Origin: Sphingobacterium sp. B16(2022)
GTDB lineage: Bacteria; Bacteroidota; Bacteroidia; Sphingobacteriales; Sphingobacteriaceae
Assembly (NCBI RefSeq): GCF_012030425.1
Contig: NZ_JAAUVN010000001.1
Span: forward strand, 496,001 to 560,000
Length of the DNA: 64,000 bases
Direction: 5' to 3'
A program made the translations under genes and the position numbers. Position 1 is the stretch's first letter; the number at the start of each line of letters is the position of its first letter. This document shows positions 44,777 to 53,404 of this stretch, piece by piece. The notes beneath the pieces are model-generated. The model had not been told where the DNA came from and did no database searches. It saw only the letters and a program-made list of their open reading frames with translations.

Positions 44777-45217
44777 CTATTTGTAAGATTCGATGATTTG
44801 ATTGATTCTCCATTCTTGATTTACGTTACATAGGGTGATACATTCAACTTTTGTGAAATTGTCATACTTCATTTCTACTTTGGCCATAACACAGTTCTCA
44901 TTTTTCTCCATGATGGTGTAGGTTGTTTTACAGTTCTGCTTTAGTCCTTTGCTTGACTTTAAAAAATTGACAACTTCTGATTTGCTGTATGTTTTTGTTT
45001 TTGCATTGGATGATTGGGTCCATTTGAAGTCATCGGAGAACAAGTGCTGTATACCTTCTGTATTACCATCTGCAGCGATCTGTACGTAACTGTCAATTAC
45101 CGTTATGGGATTTGTGTTTCTCGGAGTCTTTCCTTTTGCAAAACTCATGCTCGTCATTGCGACTAATGCTCCGATTAATGCAAATACGATAAAGATTGAG
45201 TTTAGTGAATTTTTCAT
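44777..45217 (-). CDS. secreted NTF2-like (lumazine-binding type) protein
   Basis: 146 aa. Signal peptide (MTSMSFAKG cleavage region near residue 27), then an NTF2-like fold: VIDSYVQIAADGNTEGIQHLFSDDFKW and a C-terminal NVNQEWRINQIIES strand/helix. This is the Lumazine_bd_2 group, of unknown catalytic role. Single gene. Confidence 0.75.
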   Translation of the reverse strand: MKNSLNSIFIVFALIGALVAMTSMSFAKGKTPRNTNPITVIDSYVQIAADGNTEGIQHLFSDDFKWTQSSNAKTKTYSKSEVVNFLKSSKGLKQNCKTTYTIMEKNENCVMAKVEMKYDNFTKVECITLCNVNQEWRINQIIESYK

Positions 45218-45542
45218 GATTTTTAGCTTTTTAAGTTTTTTTGATTTGTGAATTATTTAATTGATTGAATCAAAGGTATATAAGGGGGCTAAAAGTCGGA
45301 ATGGTAATCAGGTGAACAGTCGGGTAAACTCGGTAAATGGAGGGGAGGATTCGGTGAATCTTTTGTGAATTTGAAAAGCTCGGTAAAAAATCCGGTAAAC
45401 GGGAGTTTTATTTGTCGCAAAGCAATTTGCCTATCTTGCTATGATCTGAAATTGGCGATTCTCACTTGTCTATTCTACAGGAGTTGTCTCTTAAAACAAT
45501 AAGAGTGTTGTTTTATCTATCAGTATCTTCGTGATTTTTAAT
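45218..45542. other. intergenic region with clustered CGGTAAA-like direct repeats
   Basis: Between 45311 and 45400 the plus strand has about five copies of (T/C)CGG(T/G)TAAA(T/C)-like words: CGGGTAAAC, CGGTAAAT, CGGTGAAT, CGGTAAAA, CCGGTAAAC. Spacing is irregular. They could be regulator sites upstream of the 44777-45217 gene. No ORF. Confidence 0.4.
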
Positions 45543-45896
45543 TTATTGAAGCTTCGTAATGATATTTCGTAAACGCTCTTCATGATCATCGCCCCATTGT
45601 CCTAAAGCCGCGATTACTGGAATTAAAGTTTTACCAAATTCGGTCAGGCTGTATTCCACTTTTGGAGGGACAATCGGATATATTTTCTTTACAATCAATT
45701 CGTGCTGTTCTAATTCTTTTAGCTGTATATGCAATACGCGGCGGGAGGCTCCGGGAATTTTGCGCTGGAGTTCGCTTGGGCGTTGATGTCCTGCATTTAT
45801 AAACCAAAGTAAACGAATTTTCCATTTGCCATACAGTATTTCACCGATGAGGTCGAGACCACAATTTAGATCTAGGGGTATTTTTTTTTCATACAT
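45543..45896 (-). CDS. HxlR-family regulator
   Basis: 117 aa winged-helix protein with ILYGKWKIRLLWFINAG, QRPSELQRKIPGASRRVLHIQLKELEQHELI and KVEYSLTEFGKTLIPV, diagnostic of HxlR. It has one Cys (C12) near the N-terminus that could sense thiol-reactive compounds, as in YodB-type members. It is divergent from an SDR gene with an inverted repeat between them, so it likely represses that gene. Confidence 0.92.
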   Translation of the reverse strand: MYEKKIPLDLNCGLDLIGEILYGKWKIRLLWFINAGHQRPSELQRKIPGASRRVLHIQLKELEQHELIVKKIYPIVPPKVEYSLTEFGKTLIPVIAALGQWGDDHEERLRNIITKLQ

Positions 45897-45930
45897 ACGA
45901 CAAAGCTATGGCTATGTTTCAAAATGTGCA

Positions 45931-45953
45931 ATAGGGGAAAAATTTATCCCTAT
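45931..45953. promoter_or_regulatory. candidate HxlR operator
   Basis: ATAGGG ... CCCTAT inverted repeat (45931-45936 / 45948-45953), flanked by TGCA on both sides, between the HxlR and SDR genes. Confidence 0.5.
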
Positions 45954-45972
45954 GCAATTCGTTTTTCCGTAC

Positions 45973-46003
45973 TTGTGTAAACCGGCTGTGTCGCAGACCT
46001 TTG
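45973..46003 (+). promoter_or_regulatory. promoter of SDR gene
   Basis: TTG (45973-45975), 20 nt, GACCTTTG (45996-46003, 7 of 8), 18 nt before the SDR ATG. Confidence 0.5.
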
Positions 46004-46021
46004 TTTTAAATATTTTAGAAC

Positions 46022-46816
46022 ATGGAACAGGAATTTAATTTTAATGATGAATTATCGGGCAAAATTGCTTTGGTAACTGGCGGTACAAAGGGAACAGGTA
46101 GGGCCATTGCGGAGCGGTTGCTTTATGCCGGGGCGACCGTAATCATTACAGCAAGAAATGAACCTCTGCAGGATAATGGAAAATTACACTTTATTCCGGC
46201 CGATTTAAGTACGTCCTCTGGTACGATAAAGGTCGTAGGTGAAATACTGCAACAATTTGGCAGGCTGGATATTTTGGTAAACAATATGGGCAGTTCTGAA
46301 ACGAAAGGAGGAGGCTTTGCTGTTTTGAGTGATGAGGATTGGGAAAAGACGTTTTATACAAATTTGCTGGCTCCGGTTCGTCTGGATAGAGGGTTTTTGC
46401 CTCAGATGATAGCTCGCGGAAACGGCGTTATCGTTCATATAGCTTCTATTCAGGCTAGATTGCCTTTGTATGATGCCACATTACCTTATGCAGCGGCTAA
46501 AGCAGGATTGGTGAATTATAGTAAAAGCTTATCAAATGAAGTTTCACCAAAAGGTATTCGGGTGTTGACAGTCTCTCCGGGCTGGATCAAAACAGATGGT
46601 GCTACAGGGATGATGGATGAAATCGCGAAAAGAACTGGTATTTCTGTTGATGAAGCGGTGCAGCAGGTCATGGAAAGTTTGGGGGGTATTCCTTATGGCC
46701 GACCGGCAGAACCTCAGGAAGTGGCCGAATTGGTCGGTTTTTTAGTGTCACCAAGAGCGGCTTATTTGACAGGAACAGAATTTATTATTGACGGAGGTAC
46801 AATTCCAACAATTTAA
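46022..46816 (+). CDS. SDR-family oxidoreductase
   Basis: 264 aa. Cofactor motif VTGGTKGTGRAIA, NNMGSS, active-site Ser in HIASIQ, YAAAKAG (Tyr/Lys) and PGWIKTDG. The C-terminal GGIPYGRPAEPQEVAELVGFL and GTEFIIDGG are classic. NAD(P)H-dependent dehydrogenase/reductase, substrate unknown. Directly followed (23 bp) by an NTF2-like gene, probably one operon, under the divergent HxlR protein. Confidence 0.94.
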   Translation: MEQEFNFNDELSGKIALVTGGTKGTGRAIAERLLYAGATVIITARNEPLQDNGKLHFIPADLSTSSGTIKVVGEILQQFGRLDILVNNMGSSETKGGGFAVLSDEDWEKTFYTNLLAPVRLDRGFLPQMIARGNGVIVHIASIQARLPLYDATLPYAAAKAGLVNYSKSLSNEVSPKGIRVLTVSPGWIKTDGATGMMDEIAKRTGISVDEAVQQVMESLGGIPYGRPAEPQEVAELVGFLVSPRAAYLTGTEFIIDGGTIPTI

Positions 46817-46838
46817 AAACCTTAAAAAAACACTTGAA

Positions 46839-47162
46839 ATGAACATACCACAAGTAATGGCCGCATTAGTTCGTGCGCAGAACAATTTTGATTGTGTCTC
46901 CTATGCAATTTTTTTTTCCGAAACAGCCCTGATTGTTGACAAGAGTAATACATACAGGGGGAGAAAAGAAATTGAAAATTGGATTGTCGCAGCAAATGAG
47001 CAATATAAAACCGTCATGAAGCCATTGAGCTATAAAAAAGGAGAAACCGAAAGCATATTAAAAGCAGTAGTTTCTGGAAATTTTACTGGAAGCCCTGTTG
47101 TACTGTTTTACCATGTTCGGATTGTTAATGAGCAGGTACAATCATTGAAAATTACAGGATAA
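46839..47162 (+). CDS. NTF2-like protein (SnoaL fold)
   Basis: 107 aa from the ATG at 46839; the longer frame would overlap the SDR gene. NFDCVSYAIFFSETALIVDKSNTYRGRKEIENWI and later GNFTGSPVVLFYHVRI show the NTF2-like cone. Often in detoxification or ester-cyclase-type proteins; function unknown. Co-transcribed with the SDR. Confidence 0.8.
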   Translation: MNIPQVMAALVRAQNNFDCVSYAIFFSETALIVDKSNTYRGRKEIENWIVAANEQYKTVMKPLSYKKGETESILKAVVSGNFTGSPVVLFYHVRIVNEQVQSLKITG

Positions 47163-47177
47163 GGTATTTTTGTATGG

Positions 47178-47501
47178 TTAAATGTCATGCTTGAGGCCGT
47201 ACTGGATGATGGTCTGAATAATGGGTAGCAATTCTTTTCCTTTTTCGGTCAAGGTATATTCGACCTTTGGCGGGATTTCGGCAAAGGACTTTTTATGGAC
47301 AATATCTTTATCGCATAAAAACTTCAATTGGCTGATCAGCATTTTTTCACTGATTCCGACAATACAGCGCTTCAGTTCGCCGTAACGGATGGTGCGTTCG
47401 TTAATCTGGAAAATAATGAGCATGGTCCATTTTCCGCCAATGATTTCAAGTGTTTTCCTTAGGGGACAGTTTTCGTCAGAAATATTTATATTTATATTCA
47501 T
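47178..47501 (-). CDS. HxlR-family regulator
   Basis: 107 aa, second HxlR protein in 2 kb. CPLRKTLEIIGGKWTMLIIFQINE, RYGELKRCIVGISEKMLISQLKFL and KVEYTLTEKGKELLPII. The N-terminal Cys in ENCPLRKT is the position used for redox sensing in other HxlR proteins. It is divergent from the NTF2-like gene at 47625, with an inverted repeat in the gap. Confidence 0.93.
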   Translation of the reverse strand: MNININISDENCPLRKTLEIIGGKWTMLIIFQINERTIRYGELKRCIVGISEKMLISQLKFLCDKDIVHKKSFAEIPPKVEYTLTEKGKELLPIIQTIIQYGLKHDI

Positions 47502-47534
47502 TGTGCTGTAAATCAGTAATTATTACTTTAACGT

Positions 47535-47561
47535 AAGTACCCTACTTTTAGGTAGGTACTT
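47535..47561. promoter_or_regulatory. candidate HxlR operator
   Basis: AAGTACCCTAC and GTAGGTACTT form an inverted repeat of 10 bp with one extra C, 6-nt centre, in the divergent promoter region. Confidence 0.5.
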
Positions 47562-47624
47562 GACTATTGTACTGCAAATGTAGAAATTTGTCATATAATT
47601 TACTTACTTATAAAATTAAATAGG

Positions 47625-48029
47625 ATGTCAAAAAACGTAAAAATAGTGCAGTCGTATTTTAATGCGGTAGCAACAGGAGACTTTGATACAGTCGGAAGTT
47701 TATTTGCAGATGATATTGTATGGCATCAGCCGGGAAAAGGTGTTCAATCTGGAACGTATACCGGAAAAGCTGCGGTGTTTGCTCATTTGGGGAACTTTAT
47801 GCAATGGAGCAACGGTACCTTTGCTATTGATGATATTGAATATACAAGTGATAATGGAAATCTTGTGGCAGCTTCAATTCATTTCAAAGCAGCAAAAGGT
47901 GAGGGGACACTTGCGATGAAAGGTGTCGATCTATTGCGGATCGAATATGACAAAATAAAAGAAGTCTGGCTGTTTTCAGAAAGAATTGAAGTGGAAGATG
48001 ATTTTTGGAACAGTGCAGCGAAGAATTAA
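47625..48029 (+). CDS. SnoaL/NTF2-like protein
   Basis: 134 aa. VQSYFNAVATGDFDTVGSLFADDIVWHQPGKG and YDKIKEVWLFSERIEVEDDFW are characteristic of the SnoaL-like ketosteroid-isomerase superfamily. Probably a small-molecule-binding enzyme of unknown substrate, under control of the divergent HxlR regulator. Confidence 0.85.
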   Translation: MSKNVKIVQSYFNAVATGDFDTVGSLFADDIVWHQPGKGVQSGTYTGKAAVFAHLGNFMQWSNGTFAIDDIEYTSDNGNLVAASIHFKAAKGEGTLAMKGVDLLRIEYDKIKEVWLFSERIEVEDDFWNSAAKN

Positions 48030-48179
48030 GATTTGAAGGGGAAATGAGGGTAAGATTTTAGGGTTCTGCTTTGCCTAATTGCATTAACTGTGTTTTGTGC
48101 TGTATCCTATAAAAATCGTGTTGCTGTATCTGTATCCATTAAGACTTATATGATAACTTTGTTTAAAAGGAATAAGAAT

Positions 48180-48965
48180 ATGAAATTAACAATTTATCAG
48201 GTAGATGCTTTTACGGATATGGTATTCAAAGGAAACCCTGCGGCCGTTTGTCCCTTAACGGAGTGGCTGGCGGACGATATTCTATTAAAGATCGCCGCAG
48301 AAAATAATCTATCGGAAACCGCTTTTTATGTGCCTAAAGGTGATGGTTATGAAATCCGTTGGTTTACACCTGCATCGGAAGTAGATCTTTGTGGTCATGC
48401 AACTCTTGCCACGGCCTACGTTTTGGCCCATTGTGAAAAGCAAGTAAAGGAAACGATTAATTTTTATTCGCCAAGAAGTGGCAAACTTCCCGTAAGCGTA
48501 CAGCAGGATAAATTTGTGCTCAATTTTCCTGCAGACCAGTTTTCGGAAACTGAATTGACCGATGCACTGCTGGCAGTAACGGATAAAAAACCGATTGCAG
48601 CTTATCGCGGAAAGACTGATTATATGCTGGTTTTCGAGAAGCAAAATGATATCGAGGCTTTAAAACCCAATCTACCTTTGATGACTGGTATGGCTGCAAG
48701 GGGATTTATCGTAACGGCGAGGGGAGAAAACCATGATTTTGTTTCCCGCTTTTTTGGACCTGTGGTCGGTGTTAATGAAGATCCTGTCTGTGGCTCGGCA
48801 CATACGACGCTGACGCCTTATTGGGCAGGACAACTCAATAAAACTGAATTGAGGGCATTTCAGCTTTCAGAACGTACGGGTGAAGTATACTGCCGTCTGC
48901 TGGGCGACAGGGTAGAGCTGGCAGGAAATGCGGTGCTTTATATGAAAGGCGAGATTTATATTTGA
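48180..48965 (+). CDS. PhzF-family isomerase
   Basis: 261 aa from ATG 48180 (MKLTIYQVDAF), as usual in this family; upstream in-frame ATGs would add 10-30 unlikely residues. Active-site Glu in NLSETAFY (E46), DLCGHATLA (C71, H73), and NEDPVCGSAHTTL. Such epimerase-like enzymes act on small acids; there is no phenazine cluster here, so substrate is open. Confidence 0.92.
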   Translation: MKLTIYQVDAFTDMVFKGNPAAVCPLTEWLADDILLKIAAENNLSETAFYVPKGDGYEIRWFTPASEVDLCGHATLATAYVLAHCEKQVKETINFYSPRSGKLPVSVQQDKFVLNFPADQFSETELTDALLAVTDKKPIAAYRGKTDYMLVFEKQNDIEALKPNLPLMTGMAARGFIVTARGENHDFVSRFFGPVVGVNEDPVCGSAHTTLTPYWAGQLNKTELRAFQLSERTGEVYCRLLGDRVELAGNAVLYMKGEIYI

Positions 48966-49087
48966 TCAAACAGTATTGATGTACTTCGTGTCGTAAGATG
49001 CGTCTGATATATTTTTTTTGGGTTTCACTACAAATTGTGAAAAATCGTCCCTAATATTAAAATGTTTGTTTTACGGTAATTAAAACT

Positions 49088-49124
49088 AAAAACAGCTCTT
49101 TAGGATTAATAAAGAGCTGTTTTT
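49088..49124. terminator. bidirectional intrinsic terminator
   Basis: 15-bp stem AAAAACAGCTCTTTA / TAAAGAGCTGTTTTT, loop GGATTAA, after the permease gene and the PhzF gene. Confidence 0.88.
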
Positions 49125-49141
49125 GTTACGTTTAAAAGGGT

Positions 49142-50455
49142 TTAGTACTTCATCCATTTGATGATTTCTTTCCAGTTTGCCTTTTTTCCGTAGATGAGGA
49201 TACCTACACGGTATATTTTGGCTGCTAACCAGGTGACCAGTAGAAAGGTGCTTACCAACAATGCCAGCGATACAGCAATCTGCCAGGTGGGTACACCGAA
49301 CGGAATGCGGACCAGCATGGCAATAGGGGAGGTGAAAGGTATAAAGCTTAGCCATGTTGCAATGGGGCCGTTAGGATCGTTAATAATGACTCCAAACGAC
49401 AAGACATAGGTCAATAGCAAAGGCATGGTAATGGGCATGGTAAATTGGTTGGCTTCTGTTTCACTATCCACTGCCGATCCTACTGCAGCAAAGATGGCGC
49501 TGTAAAGTAAATAACCGGATAGGAAGAACAGAAAGAAGCAAACGATAATTTCGGTGACATTGACTGATTCCAGATGTTGTAAAATGCCAAATCCAAGACC
49601 TGAAGCCGGTGCCTGACTGACCGTGTTCATGCCGGGACCTCCTTGTTGCATTGCAGCCTGTTCTACGGTTTCTTTATTGATCAGTTTGGTGGCTCCAAAA
49701 ACCAGGCCTCCGGTCAAGATGATCCAGAGTAGGAACTGGGTGAGCCCGACCATTCCGATACCGATGATCTTGCCCATCATAAGCTGGAAAGGTTTGACCG
49801 ATGAGATGATAACTTCGATAATGCGATTGCTCTTTTCTTCAATTACACCACGCATCACCTGTACACCATAAAGAAACAGCGATAAGTAAACCAATACGGC
49901 TAAACCTACACCGATACCCATAGCAATACCTGTGTTACTGTTTTTCTCCTCGCCACCTTCTGTTAGCTCTTTGGCATTGACGCTGATATGAGGCTGCACC
50001 GATTGTAACAGCTCTGGGTCGATACCTAGCTTCTTGTATTCGCCGATGCGGATGATGCCTTCAAGCTGTCTTGCTATTGCATTCTGGATCGTGATATTGG
50101 CTTTATCTGCTGAAATCAGCTCGATGGTAGACTGCTGATAAATTTCTTTCGGAATGACCAGGATGGAGCTGTTCTGCTCATCGTCTTTAATCTGCTTTTT
50201 AAGATCCTGCAATGAGCGGTCGCTGACAGTAAAAGTAATGTTAGGGTCGCTTTTCAGCTGCTTTGCAAAACTGCCCTGCTGATCCAGAATATATACATGT
50301 GCATGGGCGTCTTTGAAACTTTTCTTGGTCAGATAAAATATCCCTCCGTAAAGCGCAATGAAAAATAATGGGACTAGAAAAGTCATCAATAAGAATGATT
50401 TCTTTTTGACACGGGAAAAGTATTCGCGCTGAATTATGAGTAGTATCTTATGCAT
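49142..50455 (-). CDS. ABC-2 type permease (NatB-like)
   Basis: 437 aa. One N-terminal membrane helix (LLMTFLVPLFFIALYGGIFYLTKK), a long extracytoplasmic region (about 40-180), then five to six C-terminal helices starting with VLVYLSLFLYGVQVMRGVIEEKSNRI, the typical NatB/YhaP layout. Its start overlaps the ATPase stop by 8 bp. The pair likely exports a substrate such as sodium or a small molecule; unknown. Confidence 0.9.
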   Translation of the reverse strand: MHKILLIIQREYFSRVKKKSFLLMTFLVPLFFIALYGGIFYLTKKSFKDAHAHVYILDQQGSFAKQLKSDPNITFTVSDRSLQDLKKQIKDDEQNSSILVIPKEIYQQSTIELISADKANITIQNAIARQLEGIIRIGEYKKLGIDPELLQSVQPHISVNAKELTEGGEEKNSNTGIAMGIGVGLAVLVYLSLFLYGVQVMRGVIEEKSNRIIEVIISSVKPFQLMMGKIIGIGMVGLTQFLLWIILTGGLVFGATKLINKETVEQAAMQQGGPGMNTVSQAPASGLGFGILQHLESVNVTEIIVCFFLFFLSGYLLYSAIFAAVGSAVDSETEANQFTMPITMPLLLTYVLSFGVIINDPNGPIATWLSFIPFTSPIAMLVRIPFGVPTWQIAVSLALLVSTFLLVTWLAAKIYRVGILIYGKKANWKEIIKWMKY

Positions 50456-51389
50456 GGTCGGTTTCTTTTTTAGCGTTGTTGGATAGGGTCACTTGCTCGA
50501 TGAAAATGTCATTGATAGAGGGTACTATTTCTAATACTTGATGGATTTCGGCCAGAGGTAAGAGCTTTGTGAGTACTTGATTGATACTAATGTCTTGATT
50601 TAACTTAATAGTGATAATTATTTTGTTTTCAGATTGTTCTATATTTTTTAAATGGTATAGATTTTCTATACGTATTGATTTTTCATCATTAACGGCCTGT
50701 AATTCGATTTTGTAGGTCTGATTTTTATAGTTGTTTTTGATGTCATGAATATTGCCGTCAAGGATCTTTTGGGAGCGGTTAATAAGTGCAATGTGGTCGC
50801 AAAGTTCTTCGACGGACTCCATTCTATGCGTCGAAAAGATGATTGTAGCCCCTTTTCGGTTCAATTCAAGGATTTCATCTTTGATTAAACTGGCGTTTAC
50901 AGGGTCAAATCCGGAGAAGGGCTCATCCAAGATAATAAGATCAGGTTCGTGGAGTACGGTCGCAACGAACTGTACTTTCTGTTGCATACCTTTACTAAGG
51001 TCTTCAATCTTTTTATCCCACCATGACAAAATGTCAAGCTTCTCAAACCAATGATTTATTCGATCATTTGATTCTTTCTTACTCAGTCCTTTAAGTTGTG
51101 ATAAGTAAAGCATTTGTTCTCCTATTTTCATCTTCTTGTAAAGGCCTCTTTCCTCTGGGAGGTAGCCAATTCGTTCGATATGTTTGGGTGCTAATGGCTC
51201 TCCATCGAATAGTATTTCGCCCGAGTCCGGTCCTGTGATCTGGTTGATGATCCGGATCAGAGAGGTTTTGCCGGCCCCATTGGGTCCTAAAAGTCCGAAT
51301 ATTTTTCCTTTGGGAATACTGAGGGAGACATGGTCCAGCGCTCTATGACTGGCATAGTCTTTTACAACATTTTTGATTTCTAAAAGCAT
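50448..51389 (-). CDS. ABC transporter ATPase (NatA-like)
   Basis: 313 aa. Walker A GPNGAGKTS, Q-loop region GYLPEERGLYKKM, signature LSKGMQQKVQF, Walker B LIILDEPFSGFD, H-loop STHRM. C-terminal DUF4162-like extension (NIEQSENKIIITIKL). It drives the ABC-2 permease encoded next, overlapped by 8 bp. Confidence 0.95.
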   Translation of the reverse strand: MLLEIKNVVKDYASHRALDHVSLSIPKGKIFGLLGPNGAGKTSLIRIINQITGPDSGEILFDGEPLAPKHIERIGYLPEERGLYKKMKIGEQMLYLSQLKGLSKKESNDRINHWFEKLDILSWWDKKIEDLSKGMQQKVQFVATVLHEPDLIILDEPFSGFDPVNASLIKDEILELNRKGATIIFSTHRMESVEELCDHIALINRSQKILDGNIHDIKNNYKNQTYKIELQAVNDEKSIRIENLYHLKNIEQSENKIIITIKLNQDISINQVLTKLLPLAEIHQVLEIVPSINDIFIEQVTLSNNAKKETDHA

Positions 51390-51637
51390 GTATTATTTTG
51401 GTTAGTCATATGTGTTTAATCTATTTTTTTTAATCGGTTATCTGGCATGGTATTCCTGGTGCTTTCATGTGTTATAGCAAAATGCTCTCCTGCTGTATTT
51501 CGGTATTTATTTATACCGATGCGCGTTAGATGGCCATGTTTACCAGCATATTTTTATCATTAGTAAAGCTGATCTGTGAAACGTTACACTTTTGCCTCCA
51601 TTTTTGTTTTTAAATAATGAAACGGATCGGAGTTCAA

Positions 51638-51669
51638 TTTGTCAAAAGGATAGTTTTATGCTACCTTTG
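51638..51669 (+). promoter_or_regulatory. perfect promoter of engB
   Basis: TTTG (51638-51641), 20 nt, TACCTTTG (51662-51669). It lies inside the N-terminal part of a longer apparent ORF, proving that start too early; the ATG at 51674 is 4 nt past the -7 box, predicting a leaderless mRNA. Confidence 0.75.
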
Positions 51670-51673
51670 CAAG

Positions 51674-52381
51674 ATGCAAATTAAAAAAGCCGAATTCATC
51701 TGTAGTAATACACGAGTTGATAAATTGCCAGAAGGCAAACTCCCTGAGTATGCTTTTATTGGTCGTTCCAATGTGGGTAAATCATCACTGATCAATGCTA
51801 TGGTTGGTAAGAAAGGTTTAGCTAAAACTTCTCAAAAACCGGGTAAGACGCAACTGATCAACCATTTTATCATCAATGACGATTGGTTTCTAGTGGATTT
51901 ACCGGGTTATGGTTTTGCAAAAACATCGAAGTCCAACCGTGAAGCTTGGGAGAAATTTATTCGCCGTTATTTGACGCATCGCGATAATTTGCAGTGTATA
52001 TTTGTTTTGATCGATAGCCGTCATGAGCCTCAAAAAATAGATCTTGAATTCTGTTACTGGTTAGGTGAGCGGGGTTTACCTTTTATGTTAGTATTCACGA
52101 AAGCTGATAAGCAGTCTAACGTGAAGTCTGATGTGAATATGTCTAAATTTAGAAAAGCATTAGCGGAGTGGTTTGAGGAAATTCCAAAGTGTTTCCTAAC
52201 TTCTGCTGAAGTGAAGTCGGGCTGTGATGCTATTTTAGAGACGATCGGGGATATCAATACCCGTTTTGTTATGCCTGATTTAACGGCTCCTAGTGATGAA
52301 GTCGGGTATGAAGAAGGGGATGAAGATAAATATGGTGATGTGGATCCAGATCGTTATCGTCACGCTGGTGAAGAGGAGTAG
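51674..52381 (+). CDS. engB: ribosome-biogenesis GTPase EngB/YsxC
   Basis: 235 aa from ATG 51674, chosen because the promoter lies just upstream and EngB proteins begin MQIKKAEFI-like. G1 GRSNVGKSS, G3 DLPGYG, G4 TKAD, G5 TSAEVKSG. C-terminus has an acidic Asp/Glu extension (residues about 200-235) longer than in E. coli. It assists 50S assembly. Followed 3 bp later by a UbiA-type gene. Confidence 0.96.
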   Translation: MQIKKAEFICSNTRVDKLPEGKLPEYAFIGRSNVGKSSLINAMVGKKGLAKTSQKPGKTQLINHFIINDDWFLVDLPGYGFAKTSKSNREAWEKFIRRYLTHRDNLQCIFVLIDSRHEPQKIDLEFCYWLGERGLPFMLVFTKADKQSNVKSDVNMSKFRKALAEWFEEIPKCFLTSAEVKSGCDAILETIGDINTRFVMPDLTAPSDEVGYEEGDEDKYGDVDPDRYRHAGEEE

Positions 52382-52384
52382 TCC

Positions 52385-53236
52385 ATGAAGAAGTATCTGT
52401 CCCTTGTACTGTTTGCGCACAGTATTTTTGCATTGCCTTTTGCTTTTATTGGCTTTTTCCTGGCTTTACATACCACCAATCATACTTTTGACTGGAAGTT
52501 ACTCGTATTAATGCTGGTGTGTATGGTGACCGCACGTAATGCGGCTATGGCCTTTAACCGTTACCTGGACCGTGATATCGATATTTTGAATCCGCGGACA
52601 GCAATGCGCGATATACCTGCGGGGCGGATTTCTGCTAGAGGGGCATTGCTATTTACAATCATAAACTGTGTGTTTTTTGTCGTTGCGACTTACTTTATCA
52701 ACAGTTTATGCTTTATGTTGTCACCTATTGCTTTATTTGTCGTGCTCTTTTATTCTTATACTAAGCGTATTACGGCTTTATGTCATCTGGTGCTCGGTCT
52801 AGGTTTGGGGCTTGCTCCGGTGGGTGCATATCTTGTGGTAACGGGTCAGTTTCATATTGTTCCTGTACTTTACGGCCTTGCCGTATTGTGCTGGGTGAGC
52901 GGTTTTGATATTATCTATGCTCTGCAGGATGAGGCGTTTGACCGTGAGCATAAGCTGAATTCCATTCCAGTATTGTTGGGTACTAAAGGAGCGCTACGTT
53001 TTTCCGAAATCCTGCATGTATGTTCGTTTATATTTGTGCTCTTGCCGGTTCTGTATATGGAGGTGGGATGGTTCTATTATCTGGGTGTTGTTTTTTATGG
53101 CAGTTTGCTAATCTATCAGCACCGGATTGTGAGTCCAACAGATCTTAGCCGCGTAGATCGCGCTTTTATGACGACCAATGGTATCGCATCTGTTATTTTT
53201 GCAGTTTTCTATCTGCTGGATATTATCGTGCATTAG
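52385..53236 (+). CDS. UbiA-type aromatic polyprenyltransferase
   Basis: 283 aa, about nine membrane helices. Two Asp-rich motifs: NRYLDRDID (N58, D62, D66) and DEAFDREH, which bind the magnesium-diphosphate of the prenyl donor. Likely in menaquinone synthesis (4-hydroxybenzoate octaprenyltransferase-like); exact acceptor inferred. It follows engB by 3 bp, probably co-transcribed, and ends at a hairpin. Confidence 0.92.
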   Translation: MKKYLSLVLFAHSIFALPFAFIGFFLALHTTNHTFDWKLLVLMLVCMVTARNAAMAFNRYLDRDIDILNPRTAMRDIPAGRISARGALLFTIINCVFFVVATYFINSLCFMLSPIALFVVLFYSYTKRITALCHLVLGLGLGLAPVGAYLVVTGQFHIVPVLYGLAVLCWVSGFDIIYALQDEAFDREHKLNSIPVLLGTKGALRFSEILHVCSFIFVLLPVLYMEVGWFYYLGVVFYGSLLIYQHRIVSPTDLSRVDRAFMTTNGIASVIFAVFYLLDIIVH

Positions 53237-53269
53237 CCGATAGCGTCCAGATTTATATTTTTTATGGTC

Positions 53270-53301
53270 AAAGCCAGATTAATCTTGATTAATCTGGCTT
53301 T
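53270..53301 (+). terminator. intrinsic terminator
   Basis: 15-bp stem AAAGCCAGATTAATC / GATTAATCTGGCTTT with a 2-nt loop (effectively 4-6 nt), followed by TTG. Confidence 0.8.
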
Positions 53302-53404
53302 TTGTATTTTCTGCTATATTTTTTGTGCCATCCTGAATAAAAATTTATATTTTCAGGGCTTGTTATTAGGATGTGTACACCAATTATTTGTAAAAGCTTA
53401 GATT

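Noticed and set aside
45980..45987. Third LacI operator near the SDR promoter (TAAACCGG)
   Set aside because: Only half of the palindrome is present and it lies in an unrelated locus.
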